Source: CAYSND01 sp964642235 (GTDB taxonomy: Bacteria; Bacteroidota; Bacteroidia; Bacteroidales; UBA932). From it: a stretch of DNA of 23,622 nt. Shown piece after piece: positions 1 to 8,154 of the stretch (its first letter is position 1; each line of letters starts with the position of its first letter). The stretch spans positions 1 to 23,622 of the forward strand of contig CAZXOP010000018.1 of NCBI GenBank assembly GCA_964642235.1, in the 5' to 3' direction. The position numbers were made by a program, and so were the translations under genes. The notes beneath the pieces were generated by a model. That model saw only the letters and a list, made by a program, of their open reading frames with translations. It did no database searches and was not told the DNA's origin.

Positions 1-65
1 TGAATTACTTTAGGAAGATAAAAGGGGTGGAAAATGTTACAAGAGTTGACGTTAAAGACAATTAA
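1..65 (+). CDS. 3' end of an upstream gene, possibly Rel/SpoT (p)ppGpp synthetase ACT domain
   Basis: Reading frame 3 is open from the window edge to a TAA at 63-65, giving the 20 C-terminal residues NYFRKIKGVENVTRVDVKDN. The stop lies two bases before the ATG of the next gene, which is the same tight packing seen through the following three genes, so this is probably the preceding operon member. The pattern of a helix, then K-I-x-G-V-x-x-V-x-R-V at the very C-terminus, resembles the end of the ACT domain of Rel/SpoT-type alarmone synthetases. Only 20 residues are visible, so the identity is a guess; that a coding region ends here is more secure. Confidence 0.45.
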   Translation, partial: NYFRKIKGVENVTRVDVKDN

Positions 66-67
66 TT

Positions 68-1870
68 ATGAAGAAGAATATATTCCCCATAATAGTTACT
101 ATCTCGTTTTTCATGTATTGCATATTTTCGCATTCATGTGCAAATACGACTACCCCCCCAAGTGGTGGTCCTAAAGATACTATTCCACCGATTATTACGG
201 ATTTAAAACCTGCATATAATGCAGTGAATGTTCCTCTTGAGAATGCTACTGTTACTTTTAAATTCAATGAGTACGTGGTCCTTAAAAGCCCTAATGAGAA
301 CATTTACCTCTCCCCTCCTCAGTCAAAACCTATTATTGCAAGGATTAAAGGGAGGAGTATTGTTTTTACTTTTCAGGAGCCTCTGGATAGCAATACCACA
401 TATTCAATAGATACCGGTGAGGCTATACAGGACAATAATGAGGGAAACCTCTTCCCTAAATATATCTATAGTTTCTCCACCGGCAGTTCTATTGACTCCC
501 TCTATACCTCCGGTACAGTGGTGGATGCTCAGACAATGCTCCCCCTTCACAATATAACAATTCTCTTTCACACCGATAAATCGGATTCTGCAGTCTTTAA
601 AACTCGCCCAAGAGCCTCTGCAAAGAGTGATAAATGGGGGTTTTTCACAGCAAGAAATCTAAAACCCAACTCTTATGCTGTATATGCGATTGAGGATAAG
701 AATAACAATAATAAATATGATCCTGAAGATGAGAGGATAGCATTCCTTGACACCCTATATATCCCCTCTAAGGTGATGCATCCTGACTCATTAGCATTAA
801 AGTCACTTTCAGTCAAAGATACTGCCCAATGTCTTGCCCGCCCCTCCGCACTCCAACTCTCTCTATTTAAAGAGGCCTCCTCAAGACAGTTTATAAAAAA
901 TAAGGAGAGGCTTTCAGAAAGAATGATGTATCTGAAATTTTCAGCCCCTTATGTAATTATTGACTCTCTTGCTATAAAAGGGGTCTCTTCTGATAAGATA
1001 TTAAAACAGTTTAATAAAACTAAAGATAGCCTCTGCCTCTGGATAAATGACCAAAGACCTGTCGAGGACACCCTTATGCTCTCAATAAAATATCATAAAA
1101 CCAATGACTCTCTAAAAATTCTTCAGCCAACTGTGGAAAATATAAAAATGATTGTCCCCAAAAAGAAACAGATTATTAAAAGAGGGAAAGTTATTGAGAT
1201 TAAAGACTCTGTTGCTCGGTATAAATTTATTGCCGAACCTGAAAGTGTAGAGAAAGAGGGATTTGTTTTGGAGTTTGATTATCCGCTTCTTAAAGCCCCT
1301 TTTGATTCAGTCAGAATCTCTTACATTACCCCTAAGCAACAGGTGATTAAGGAGAAATTTACTGTCACTAAAGACTCTCTGAATTTAAGGAGATATGTCA
1401 TAATGCCAGCAAATCCACTTGTTCCGGGGAATGAATATATTATAAAAATGGCTCATAAAGAGTTTGTTGATATAAATGGTCTTCCTGCCGATAGTTTGAA
1501 TAAAAGAATCTCTCTCCCTAAGGATGAGAAACTTAGTACCCTTACACTCGATGTGCAGAATGTGGATGGTACTTATATAGTAGAGCTTATTAATGAAAAG
1601 AGAGATAGGGTTTTTCGTTCCTACATAATCGATAAGGACTCAAAACTACTTTTCCCCTATCTTAGATCTAATAAGTATAGTATCAGGATAATAGAGGATA
1701 AAAATAGAAATGGAATTATAGATACAGGATCGTTATTAGAGAAGAGGCAGCCCGAAAAGGTTCTGCTCTATAGGGTTGGAACTCAAGCCGGAAATGATGC
1801 ATATCTTCTCGATATACCGGAAAAGACAGAATTGGAACAAACTATTGATATCAGCAAAATGTTCAAATGA
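68..1870 (+). CDS. Ig-like (BIG_5/SbsA-type) domain lipoprotein of Bacteroidota
   Basis: A 600-residue envelope protein. The N-terminus has a charged start (MKKN), a hydrophobic stretch to about residue 20 and Cys24 followed by a Ser/Thr/Pro-rich linker, which suggests a lipoprotein signal with a loose lipobox. Right after it comes the signature GGPKDTIPP (33-41) and an Ig-like strand region to about residue 137 that ends in YSFSTG, the arrangement found in the widespread Bacteroidota family annotated as Ig-like (BIG_5) domain proteins. The middle and C-terminal parts are beta-rich. Two acidic loops, EDKNNNNKYD near 209-218 and EDKNRNGIID near 543-552, look like calcium-loop sequences. The function of the family is not known; it is likely a periplasm-facing or surface lipoprotein. 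The start is supported by the signal sequence. Its last bases overlap the next gene by an ATGA junction, so the two are probably translated together. Confidence 0.8.
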   Translation: MKKNIFPIIVTISFFMYCIFSHSCANTTTPPSGGPKDTIPPIITDLKPAYNAVNVPLENATVTFKFNEYVVLKSPNENIYLSPPQSKPIIARIKGRSIVFTFQEPLDSNTTYSIDTGEAIQDNNEGNLFPKYIYSFSTGSSIDSLYTSGTVVDAQTMLPLHNITILFHTDKSDSAVFKTRPRASAKSDKWGFFTARNLKPNSYAVYAIEDKNNNNKYDPEDERIAFLDTLYIPSKVMHPDSLALKSLSVKDTAQCLARPSALQLSLFKEASSRQFIKNKERLSERMMYLKFSAPYVIIDSLAIKGVSSDKILKQFNKTKDSLCLWINDQRPVEDTLMLSIKYHKTNDSLKILQPTVENIKMIVPKKKQIIKRGKVIEIKDSVARYKFIAEPESVEKEGFVLEFDYPLLKAPFDSVRISYITPKQQVIKEKFTVTKDSLNLRRYVIMPANPLVPGNEYIIKMAHKEFVDINGLPADSLNKRISLPKDEKLSTLTLDVQNVDGTYIVELINEKRDRVFRSYIIDKDSKLLFPYLRSNKYSIRIIEDKNRNGIIDTGSLLEKRQPEKVLLYRVGTQAGNDAYLLDIPEKTELEQTIDISKMFK

Positions 1871-2544
1871 GAAAAAAAATTAAAATAATAATAGTTGCTA
1901 TAACTCTGATTTTTGCCTTTTCATCTGTTACAGAGGCACAGAATCTACTTTATGACACTACTGTTATACGTGTCCCTAAGCCCCCTACAGAGCATTTAAT
2001 AGGTCTTCAGTACTCTTATTCTATCTCTAATACCAGTTTTGTTCCCGATTATAAACCGACCGGGAGCCACTCTCCTATGAATTTCGCCTTATTATATACT
2101 TATTATCACCCTTTATGGCATCTTAATTTTTTCGGCTTCCGTACAGGGATAATGTATAATAGTTATGGTATTACTACAGAGTACTCTTCTGATTATTTGA
2201 GTCAAAAATATAATACCATTCAACTCCCTGTTACCTCCTGTTTTAAGGCAAATATTGGGAAGCATTTCCGAATTATTATGAATATAGGGACCTACCTAGG
2301 GTATAGGTATAACTCAAATAAAATAGGGGGATATGACTGTTATGATAAAAGGTTTGATTATGGTATTTCAGGAGGTGGCGGAATAGCTTTAAAGTTCAAA
2401 CCTATTGAGATACAGTTTGAATGTACATATCAATACTCTTTATCATGGCTTTATCACCCTGCTAAGATGAGTGATAATTATTGGATTTACTCATATCCGA
2501 CCATAATATTAATTAGTGTGGGACTTAACTATCATCTCTTTTAA
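1867..2544 (+). CDS. Small outer-membrane beta-barrel protein, unknown function
   Basis: This 225-residue protein starts with a Sec signal peptide: a basic MRKKIK, a hydrophobic core, and a likely cleavage after TEA near residue 24. The mature part is rich in aromatic and alternating polar/hydrophobic stretches (for example the YSYSISNTSFV and YRYNSNKIGGYD regions) and finishes with GLNYHLF, a terminal aromatic residue as expected for BAM-assembled barrels. Length fits an 8- to 10-stranded barrel. I do not recognise the specific family. It overlaps the upstream lipoprotein by 4 bp (ATGA) and shares one base with the ispG start (TAATG), so it is coupled to both. The link to ispG is probably positional only. 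Confidence 0.7.
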   Translation: MRKKIKIIIVAITLIFAFSSVTEAQNLLYDTTVIRVPKPPTEHLIGLQYSYSISNTSFVPDYKPTGSHSPMNFALLYTYYHPLWHLNFFGFRTGIMYNSYGITTEYSSDYLSQKYNTIQLPVTSCFKANIGKHFRIIMNIGTYLGYRYNSNKIGGYDCYDKRFDYGISGGGGIALKFKPIEIQFECTYQYSLSWLYHPAKMSDNYWIYSYPTIILISVGLNYHLF

Positions 2545-3851
2545 TGAAAAAACTCTCGGTAAATATAGGGAATGTCTGCATTGGGGGAGGCTCCCCTATT
2601 GTTATTCAGACTATGTGTAACTGCGATACCAATGATATAGAGAAGGCTCTTTCACAGTGTCGGGCAATGTCTCTCTCAGGTGCCTCGTTAATACGACTTA
2701 CTACGCAGGGGATTAGAGAGGTAGAATCACTCTCAGAGATAAAAAGAGTGCTTCGAAGTGAGGGGATTGAGACACCTCTTGTCGCAGATGTTCACTTCTC
2801 TTCTGAGGTGGCACTTGCAGCTTCTAAAGTAGCAGACAAGGTGAGGATAAACCCGGGGAACTTTGCAAAAGAGCACTCAGTGGCCATGAGTCAGTTTAGA
2901 AAACTTATTGCCCTCTGCAAAGAGTATGGTACTGCTATCAGGATCGGGGTAAATCATGGCTCCTTAGGGGAGAGGATTACCGAACTTTATGGCAATACCC
3001 CGCAAGGGATGGTGGAAGCTATTAAAGAGTGGGTGGAGATCTGCATCGAGGAGGAGTTTTACTCTGTGGTACTCTCCCTAAAGGCAAGTAATACAGTGGC
3101 AATGATAGAGGTATACAGGAAACTGTATGAATGGATGCAAGAGCGGGGAGTCATTTTCCCTCTCCACCTTGGGGTTACTGAGGCAGGAAATGGGGATATG
3201 GGGAGGATAAAATCCTCTGTGGGAATAGGAACCCTCCTTTCAGAGGGGATTGGAGATACAATAAGAGTTTCATTGACTGAAAACCCTCTGAATGAACTCC
3301 CTGTGGCAAGAATTATTGCAGATATTTACGATAATAAAAAATTAAAAAAGAGAAGCGATAACCATTTCGATTATAACTGTAACGGGTGGGAGGAGTTTAT
3401 ACTGACAGCCTCATGTGAAATAGGTGCTCAGCTGATAAAGAGGGAGATTGATGACTTTACTATCACTTATAGCTCTTCAGGAGAGAAGGTGGAAAAAGAG
3501 AGATTGGAGAGTTTTAAACTCGACCTTCTTCAAGCCTCAAGACGCCTCTTCTCTAAATGTGAATATGTGGCTTGTCCGGGGTGTGGCAGGACACTATATA
3601 ATATAGAGGAGGTTTTTGAAGAGGTCAAAAAGAGAACCTCACACCTTAAAGGGTTATCCATAGCAGTGATGGGGTGTATTGTTAATGGGCCGGGAGAGAT
3701 GGCAGACGCAGATTATGGATATGTCGGTGAAGGACGGGGAAAAGTCTCCATATATCGTGGTAAAGAGGCTCTATTAAGAGGTGTCCCTGAAGAAAAAGCG
3801 ATAGATGCTCTCCTGAAAATTATTGAACAAGATCAGACCTTTTCGCAGTAG
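2544..3851 (+). CDS. ispG: IspG, 4-hydroxy-3-methylbut-2-enyl diphosphate synthase, with shortened class II insert
   Basis: IspG catalyses the penultimate step of the MEP isoprenoid pathway, converting ME-cPP to HMBPP with a 4Fe-4S cluster. The TIM-barrel half covers about residues 1-262, with landmarks LTTQGIREVESL, ADVHFSSEVAL, RINPGNF and GDTIRVSLTENP. The iron-sulfur half starts near 335 and shows the cluster ligands C344 and C347 (CPGCGRTLYN), C378 and E385 (GCIVNGPGE). The CPGCGRT and EMADADYGYVG forms are those of class II enzymes from Bacteroidota, Chlamydia and plants. Class II proteins are usually around 600 residues or longer because of a middle domain; here there are only 435, with about 65 extra residues over the short bacterial form. 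The start is short at the N-terminus but is the only reasonable one, and shares a base with the upstream stop. The 3' end overlaps the opposing gene by 19 bp. Confidence 0.95.
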   Translation: MKKLSVNIGNVCIGGGSPIVIQTMCNCDTNDIEKALSQCRAMSLSGASLIRLTTQGIREVESLSEIKRVLRSEGIETPLVADVHFSSEVALAASKVADKVRINPGNFAKEHSVAMSQFRKLIALCKEYGTAIRIGVNHGSLGERITELYGNTPQGMVEAIKEWVEICIEEEFYSVVLSLKASNTVAMIEVYRKLYEWMQERGVIFPLHLGVTEAGNGDMGRIKSSVGIGTLLSEGIGDTIRVSLTENPLNELPVARIIADIYDNKKLKKRSDNHFDYNCNGWEEFILTASCEIGAQLIKREIDDFTITYSSSGEKVEKERLESFKLDLLQASRRLFSKCEYVACPGCGRTLYNIEEVFEEVKKRTSHLKGLSIAVMGCIVNGPGEMADADYGYVGEGRGKVSIYRGKEALLRGVPEEKAIDALLKIIEQDQTFSQ

Positions 3852-5203
3852 AGTCGTCCCCCTTCAAAACGCATAATTTTTATCTTATCCCCTTTATTGG
3901 CGGAGCCGTATTCCATCATTGCTTCATACCACTTCCCCTCTATTTCTATTTTACCGGAGGGGTTCATATCTGTGGAGGCGGAGACCTCAAGTCCCACAAA
4001 GGGTGAAATAGAGGAGGTCTCTACCCCAACCCACCCCTCTTTCTCATTGAGTTCAGTCTTTAGAGCAATAAACGAGAAGGATTTTTTAGGGTAGAGTTTG
4101 GATGCACCCCAAATGGAGAGGACCAAACCTGCTGTGAGGGAGATTAGAACCATGGCAAGTGCTTTTAGCACCGGAAGAGCATTAAAGGAACCTTCAAAGT
4201 AGAGTACATCATTGTTTACCAATGCAAAAACTAAAGATGTTACAATGAGTATAATCCCCGAAACTCCTGCAACACCGAACCCCGGGAAGAGGAAAATCTC
4301 CAAAGCCAAGAGTATAACCCCCACCACGAAAAGTACTATTTCCCAGTTAAGGGCAAGTCCATAAATGTAGAGTGGAACGAAATAGAGAAGTGCCCCTAAG
4401 ATGGCTATCCCAAGTGGTAAACCTATTCCTGGGGATTGTAATTCAAAATAGATCCCCCCTATAATCATCATAATAAGAATCCCTTGAACCAAAGGAGAGA
4501 GGAAAAATAGGATTATTTTCTCTATTGCACTAAGTGTCTGTTCTTTAATAATGGGCTCTACTATGGAGAGTTTTGAAACCACTTCATCTATGGTCTCTGC
4601 CTTTCCTTCGCAGAAATGATTAATAATGGCCTCTTCCTGAGTGAAACTCAACACATTGGCTGTATCGACCATCTGCTGTGCGATTTTAGGATCTCGTCTC
4701 CAAACCTCTCTCTCTACTCCATTTTCTACTATTATCTTCTTTCCGTGAGCCTCGGCTGTTGAACGCATCATTCCACGCATAAAAGATTGAAATTTGTCTG
4801 GCATAACCTCTCCATTCTGATTTACAACGGTGGCAGCTCCTATTGAACTTCCACTCCGCATATAGATAGAGTCGCAAGCGATAGATATAAGGGCACCGGC
4901 AGAGGCAGCTTGAACATTTATAAAGGCTATTGTGGGTATTTTAGTCTGAAGTATTGCCGTCCTGATGCTATCTGCTGCATCGACTGCTCCTCCATAAGTA
5001 TTGATGTCAAAAAGGATATATTTAGCCCCCTCATTTTCTGCATTTCGAATGCCGAGGTTAACTTTTCTCATGGCAGCTTTATCTATATCCTGCTTTATGC
5101 TGATAATAAAAACTAAATCCCCTTTTTTTAAGGAGTCCGAAACTTGGGCGCTTAAAGTAATAATAGGGAGAAGAAATAGTATAGATAAAATAAATCGTCT
5201 CAT
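3833..5203 (-). CDS. NfeD/ClpP-class membrane-bound serine protease
   Basis: A full-length 456-residue membrane protease of the NfeD type. A signal peptide covers residues 1-20 (cleavage after LSA). A ClpP/crotonase-fold protease domain follows (about 28-215), with the catalytic serine at S101 in QAASAGALIS and the likely general-base lysine at K137 (PDKFQSF), equivalent to the Ser/Lys dyad known from the archaeal PH1510 protease. Four to five membrane segments lie roughly at 236-256, 262-282, 286-306, 310-331 and 345-367, and the C-terminal 375-456 is the OB-fold NfeD domain. Members are linked to membrane protein quality control together with stomatin-like SPFH partners, but no SPFH gene is adjacent. 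It lies opposite to its neighbours: its 3' end overlaps ispG and its 5' end diverges from the C69 peptidase. Confidence 0.9.
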   Translation of the reverse strand: MRRFILSILFLLPIITLSAQVSDSLKKGDLVFIISIKQDIDKAAMRKVNLGIRNAENEGAKYILFDINTYGGAVDAADSIRTAILQTKIPTIAFINVQAASAGALISIACDSIYMRSGSSIGAATVVNQNGEVMPDKFQSFMRGMMRSTAEAHGKKIIVENGVEREVWRRDPKIAQQMVDTANVLSFTQEEAIINHFCEGKAETIDEVVSKLSIVEPIIKEQTLSAIEKIILFFLSPLVQGILIMMIIGGIYFELQSPGIGLPLGIAILGALLYFVPLYIYGLALNWEIVLFVVGVILLALEIFLFPGFGVAGVSGIILIVTSLVFALVNNDVLYFEGSFNALPVLKALAMVLISLTAGLVLSIWGASKLYPKKSFSFIALKTELNEKEGWVGVETSSISPFVGLEVSASTDMNPSGKIEIEGKWYEAMMEYGSANKGDKIKIMRFEGGRLYCEKV

Positions 5204-5222
5204 AATTCTTTTAAATTTCGCT

Positions 5223-5230
5223 TAAAGATA
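5223..5230 (-). promoter_or_regulatory. Candidate -7 box for the NfeD-type protease gene
   Basis: On the minus strand this reads TATCTTTA, seven of eight positions of the Bacteroidota -7 consensus TAnnTTTG. It is about 20 bases upstream of the ATG at 5203, inside the 77-bp divergent spacer. No clear -33 TTTG is seen at the right distance, so support is weak. Confidence 0.25.
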
Positions 5231-5243
5231 TGGTAATTTTTGA

Positions 5244-5251
5244 TATTTTTG
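5244..5251 (+). promoter_or_regulatory. Candidate -7 promoter box for the C69 peptidase gene
   Basis: TATTTTTG matches the Bacteroidota sigma-ABfr -7 consensus TAnnTTTG exactly. It is 29 bases ahead of the ATG at 5281, predicting a leader of roughly 25 bases with no Shine-Dalgarno, which is normal for this phylum. The matching -33 element is not convincing. The spacer 5204-5280 otherwise shows nothing. Confidence 0.45.
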
Positions 5252-5280
5252 TCTAATTATTAACTAAAACATACATCTTT

Positions 5281-6894
5281 ATGAAACGATTCCTTATCCC
5301 ATTAGTTATTCTTTTATCTGTTTTTACGCTAAAAGCCCAAATCAATGTTCCATATAATCCGGAAGATGAGTCTTATGCTCAGAGTTGTACCTCCATTATG
5401 GTGGGGAAAAAAGCTTCGACTGACGGCTCTGTAATGACAGCTCACTCCTGCGATGCCAATTACCGTACTTGGTTAAATATCGAACCGAGGAAAACATTTA
5501 AAAAAGGGGATTTTGAGCCGGTATATTGGGGGGTGCTTCATAATGAAGAGCCGGGTGATATGAGGAAAGTGGAAGAGAAAGGGAAAATTCCCGCAATGGT
5601 GGGGGAAACATATAGATATCTTAATGTTGCCTATCCTTGTTTGAATGAGAAACAGTTGGCTATCGGGGAGACTACGTTTGAAGGGAGGAAGGAGCTTGTA
5701 AACGATAAGGGACTCTTTTTAGTAGAAGAGCTTGAAAGAATTGCCCTTCAGAGAACTACCACTGCAAGGGAGGCTATTAAATTAATGGGGAAACTTGCTG
5801 AAACTTATGGCTATGGCGATTGGGGCGAATGCCTCACAGTGGCAGATAAGAGTGAGGTTTGGCATTTCGAGATAGTTGGTTCGGGAGAAGGAAAGCCATC
5901 TGCTCTTTGGGCTGCTCAGAGGATTCCTGATGACCATGTAGGGGTATCGGCTAATATTTCGAGAATTGGGAAAATAGACTTTAATGATCCCAACAACTTT
6001 ATGTATAGTAGTGATTTGAAAGAGAGGGCTAAAAAATTAGGGTATTGGGATGGAACCTCTCCCCTGGTCTTTCATAAAGTTGTTTCAGGTAGGAAACCTT
6101 TTTCTGTAAGAGAGTATTATGTATTAACCACATTAGCACCCTCTCTAAATCTCTCTTATGAATCAGAGGAGCTCCCTTTTTCTGTAAAACCTGATGAAAA
6201 GGTCTCTCCGCAAAAGATGTTCTCCCTTTATAGAGCTACTTATGATCATGAAAGATTTGACCAGGTGAAAAATCTATGGGTAGAGGTGGATAGAAGAGAG
6301 AGACTTGCAGATGGTACCACCCGCGAATATAAAGATACAGTTTATCCTATCTCTACTTATATGAATGCAGATACACGTGCCCTTCTAAATAGATTATCTC
6401 CAGGTATAACTGATAGGAATAGAACTATCGCCGTTATACAGTGTTCATATTCACATGTTATACAGTTAAGGGATTGGCTTCCTGACGAAGTTGGTGGTGT
6501 GGCCTATTTTTCATTTGATAACCCCGGTCAGAGCCCCCGTATCCCTATCTATGCAGGTGCCACAGAGCTCCCTGCCTCTTTTATGATCTGTGGACAACAT
6601 AGATATCGTCCTGATGCAGCTATTTGGTCTTTCCGTGAGACTAACCGTCTTGCTACCATTTATTGGGATAAAACCAGGAAGTTTCTTGAGCCTGAAAGAG
6701 CTTCACTTGAAGAGTTATTGTTTGAACAGGCACCGGGAATTGAGAAGAAGGTAGAACTCCTCGTTAAGGAGGGGAAAACTGCAGAGGCTCAAAAGGTTCT
6801 TAATGAGCAAACTAAGAATTTCGCCTCCCTTGCTATGCAGAGATGGCAGGAGCTTAAAGAAAAAATGTGGATGATTTTTGTAAGAAGTATGTAA
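5281..6894 (+). CDS. Secreted C69-family (PepD-like) dipeptidase
   Basis: A 537-residue N-terminal-nucleophile hydrolase of peptidase family C69. A signal peptide covers residues 1-20 (cleavage after LKAQ). The expected nucleophile is C36 in SCTSIMVGKKAS, followed by STDGSVMTAHSCD, the typical N-terminal motif of these dipeptidases; the family usually removes the residues before the Cys by self-processing. Further conserved stretches include YGDWGECLTVADKSEVWHFEI (about 177-197) and RYRPDAAIWSFRETN (about 441-455). The length matches Bacteroidota members. The role is probably cleavage of dipeptides in the periplasm or outside the cell, supporting amino-acid scavenging. It is a single gene with its own promoter candidate, divergent from the protease gene and 34 bp before carA. 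Confidence 0.85.
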   Translation: MKRFLIPLVILLSVFTLKAQINVPYNPEDESYAQSCTSIMVGKKASTDGSVMTAHSCDANYRTWLNIEPRKTFKKGDFEPVYWGVLHNEEPGDMRKVEEKGKIPAMVGETYRYLNVAYPCLNEKQLAIGETTFEGRKELVNDKGLFLVEELERIALQRTTTAREAIKLMGKLAETYGYGDWGECLTVADKSEVWHFEIVGSGEGKPSALWAAQRIPDDHVGVSANISRIGKIDFNDPNNFMYSSDLKERAKKLGYWDGTSPLVFHKVVSGRKPFSVREYYVLTTLAPSLNLSYESEELPFSVKPDEKVSPQKMFSLYRATYDHERFDQVKNLWVEVDRRERLADGTTREYKDTVYPISTYMNADTRALLNRLSPGITDRNRTIAVIQCSYSHVIQLRDWLPDEVGGVAYFSFDNPGQSPRIPIYAGATELPASFMICGQHRYRPDAAIWSFRETNRLATIYWDKTRKFLEPERASLEELLFEQAPGIEKKVELLVKEGKTAEAQKVLNEQTKNFASLAMQRWQELKEKMWMIFVRSM

Positions 6895-6912
6895 TGATTT
6901 CCTAAAAATAAC

Positions 6913-6920
6913 TACTTTTG
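6913..6920 (+). promoter_or_regulatory. Candidate -7 promoter box of carAB, predicting a near-leaderless mRNA
   Basis: TACTTTTG is an exact match to TAnnTTTG. It ends only 8 bases before the carA ATG at 6929, so transcription would start about 0-5 bases from the start codon. No -33 TTTG is found at the usual spacing. No terminator hairpin is seen between the C69 stop and this box. Confidence 0.45.
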
Positions 6921-6928
6921 CTGTCTGT

Positions 6929-8151
6929 ATGAAAGAAGCAATATTACATATAGAAAATAGCCTTGAGATTCAAGGCTATTTATTTGGATATGAGTATCCA
7001 ACTGATGGAGAAATAGTTTTTAATACAGCTACGGTCGGACATCCCGAAAGCATGACAGACCCCTCCTACTCCGGACAGATTATCTGTTTTACCTCTCCTC
7101 TTATTGGGAACTATGGTGTTCCTGATAATATAATCGTTAACGGGGTCTCAAATAACTATGATTCTGAGAAGATACATGTCAGGGGCATTATTGTTTCTGA
7201 CTACTCTTTTGACTTTAACCACTGGAGCTCTTCTAAAAGTCTCGATCAATGGATGAAGGAGAATAAAATCCCTGGGATTTATGGTGTCGATACCCGTGAA
7301 CTTGCTAAGTTATTAAGGGATAGCGGGCCTCTTTTAGGCTCTATCTCTCCTAAAGGGTATATCCCCCCTACTCAGTTATATAATCCCGACAATGAAAACC
7401 AGGTAGCGAAGGTGAGTACCACAGAAGTTACCCGTTATGGAAAATCGGGTGGTAAAAAAGTACTCCTTTTAGATTGTGGCGTAAAACATAGCCTGCTGAA
7501 AACTCTCATTAATAAGGGGTTAGAGGTAATAAGAGTTCCTTGGGATTATGACTTTAATACCTTAGAGTATGATGGACTTTTCATCTCTAGTGGTCCGGGT
7601 AATCCCGATTTCTGCGATGAGGCTGTTAAAAATATAGAGAGTGCCATCGCTAATAAGAAGCCTATTTTCGGAGTGGGGATTGGAAATCTACTCCTTGCAA
7701 AGGCGGCAGGTGCCTCTACCTATAAGATGAAAAACGGACATAGAGGGAATAATCAGCCGGTGAGGTTAGTGGGGAGTAATGATTGTTTTATAACCTCTCA
7801 AAATCATAGTTACGCTGTTAATATTGAGACTTTGGGAAATGATTGGGATCCTCTCTTTGTAAATATGAATGATGGCTCTAATGAGGGGATAAAGCATAAA
7901 AGCGGACTCTTCTTCTCCGTGAACTTTACTCCGGATATCTCAGAGGAGAGCTATGATACTGAGTTTCTATTTGATAATTTCATTAAANNNNNNNNNNNNN
8001 NNNNNNNNNNNNNNNNNNNNNNNNNNNNNNNNNNNNNNNNNNNNNNNNNNNNNNNNNNNNNNNNNNNNNNNNNNNNNNNNNNNNNNNGGATATCTCAGAG
8101 GAGAGCTATGATACTGAGTTTCTATTTGATAATTTCATTAAATTGCTCTAA
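6929..8151 (+). CDS. carA: CarA, carbamoyl-phosphate synthase small chain; glutaminase catalytic residues lost; split by an artefactual gap
   Basis: The small subunit of carbamoyl-phosphate synthase normally hydrolyses glutamine and passes ammonia to CarB. The N-terminal domain is typical (FNTATVGHPESMTDPSYSG, PLIGNYGVP, GIYGVDTRELAK) and the class I amidotransferase half starts near residue 176. The catalytic positions are changed: E. coli C269 aligns with G250 (FGVGIGN), Q273 with L254, G313 with S294 (QNHSYAV), H353 with T334 and E355 with D336 (NFTPDIS in place of GHPEA). The oxyanion-type loop SSGPGNPD remains. The 100-N run lies between two copies of the same 55 bases; merging them gives 353 + 2 residues (ends FDNFIKLL, TAA at 8149-8151), four bases from carB. 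Reading through the Ns puts the tail out of frame. The protein probably acts as a structural partner of an ammonia-using CarB. Confidence 0.9.
7933..8142. repeat. Two identical 55-bp contig ends flanking the gap
   Basis: Bases 7933-7987 and 8088-8142 are identical over 55 positions, both beginning GGATATCTCAGAGG and ending TTTCATTAAA, and abut the N run on each side. Exact identity of a k-mer-like length at both edges is what is left when two de Bruijn contigs sharing an end are scaffolded with a fixed 100-N spacer. It is not a biological direct repeat: fusing the copies gives an intact carA reading frame. Confidence 0.93.
7988..8087. other. 100-N scaffold gap (artefact)
   Basis: Exactly 100 Ns, a conventional placeholder length. 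The real distance between the flanks is best explained as minus 55 bases (overlap), so no sequence is likely to be missing here. Confidence 0.97.
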
Positions 8152-8154
8152 AAT

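Noticed and set aside
7933..8142. A true direct repeat or mobile-element target duplication around the gap
   Set aside because: The two copies abut the Ns exactly and fusing them restores the gene, which fits scaffolding of overlapping contigs better.
6929..8151. carA as a pseudogene or a product of sequencing errors
   Set aside because: The frame is open throughout once the false gap is collapsed, the losses are several separate substitutions, and surrounding family motifs are well preserved.
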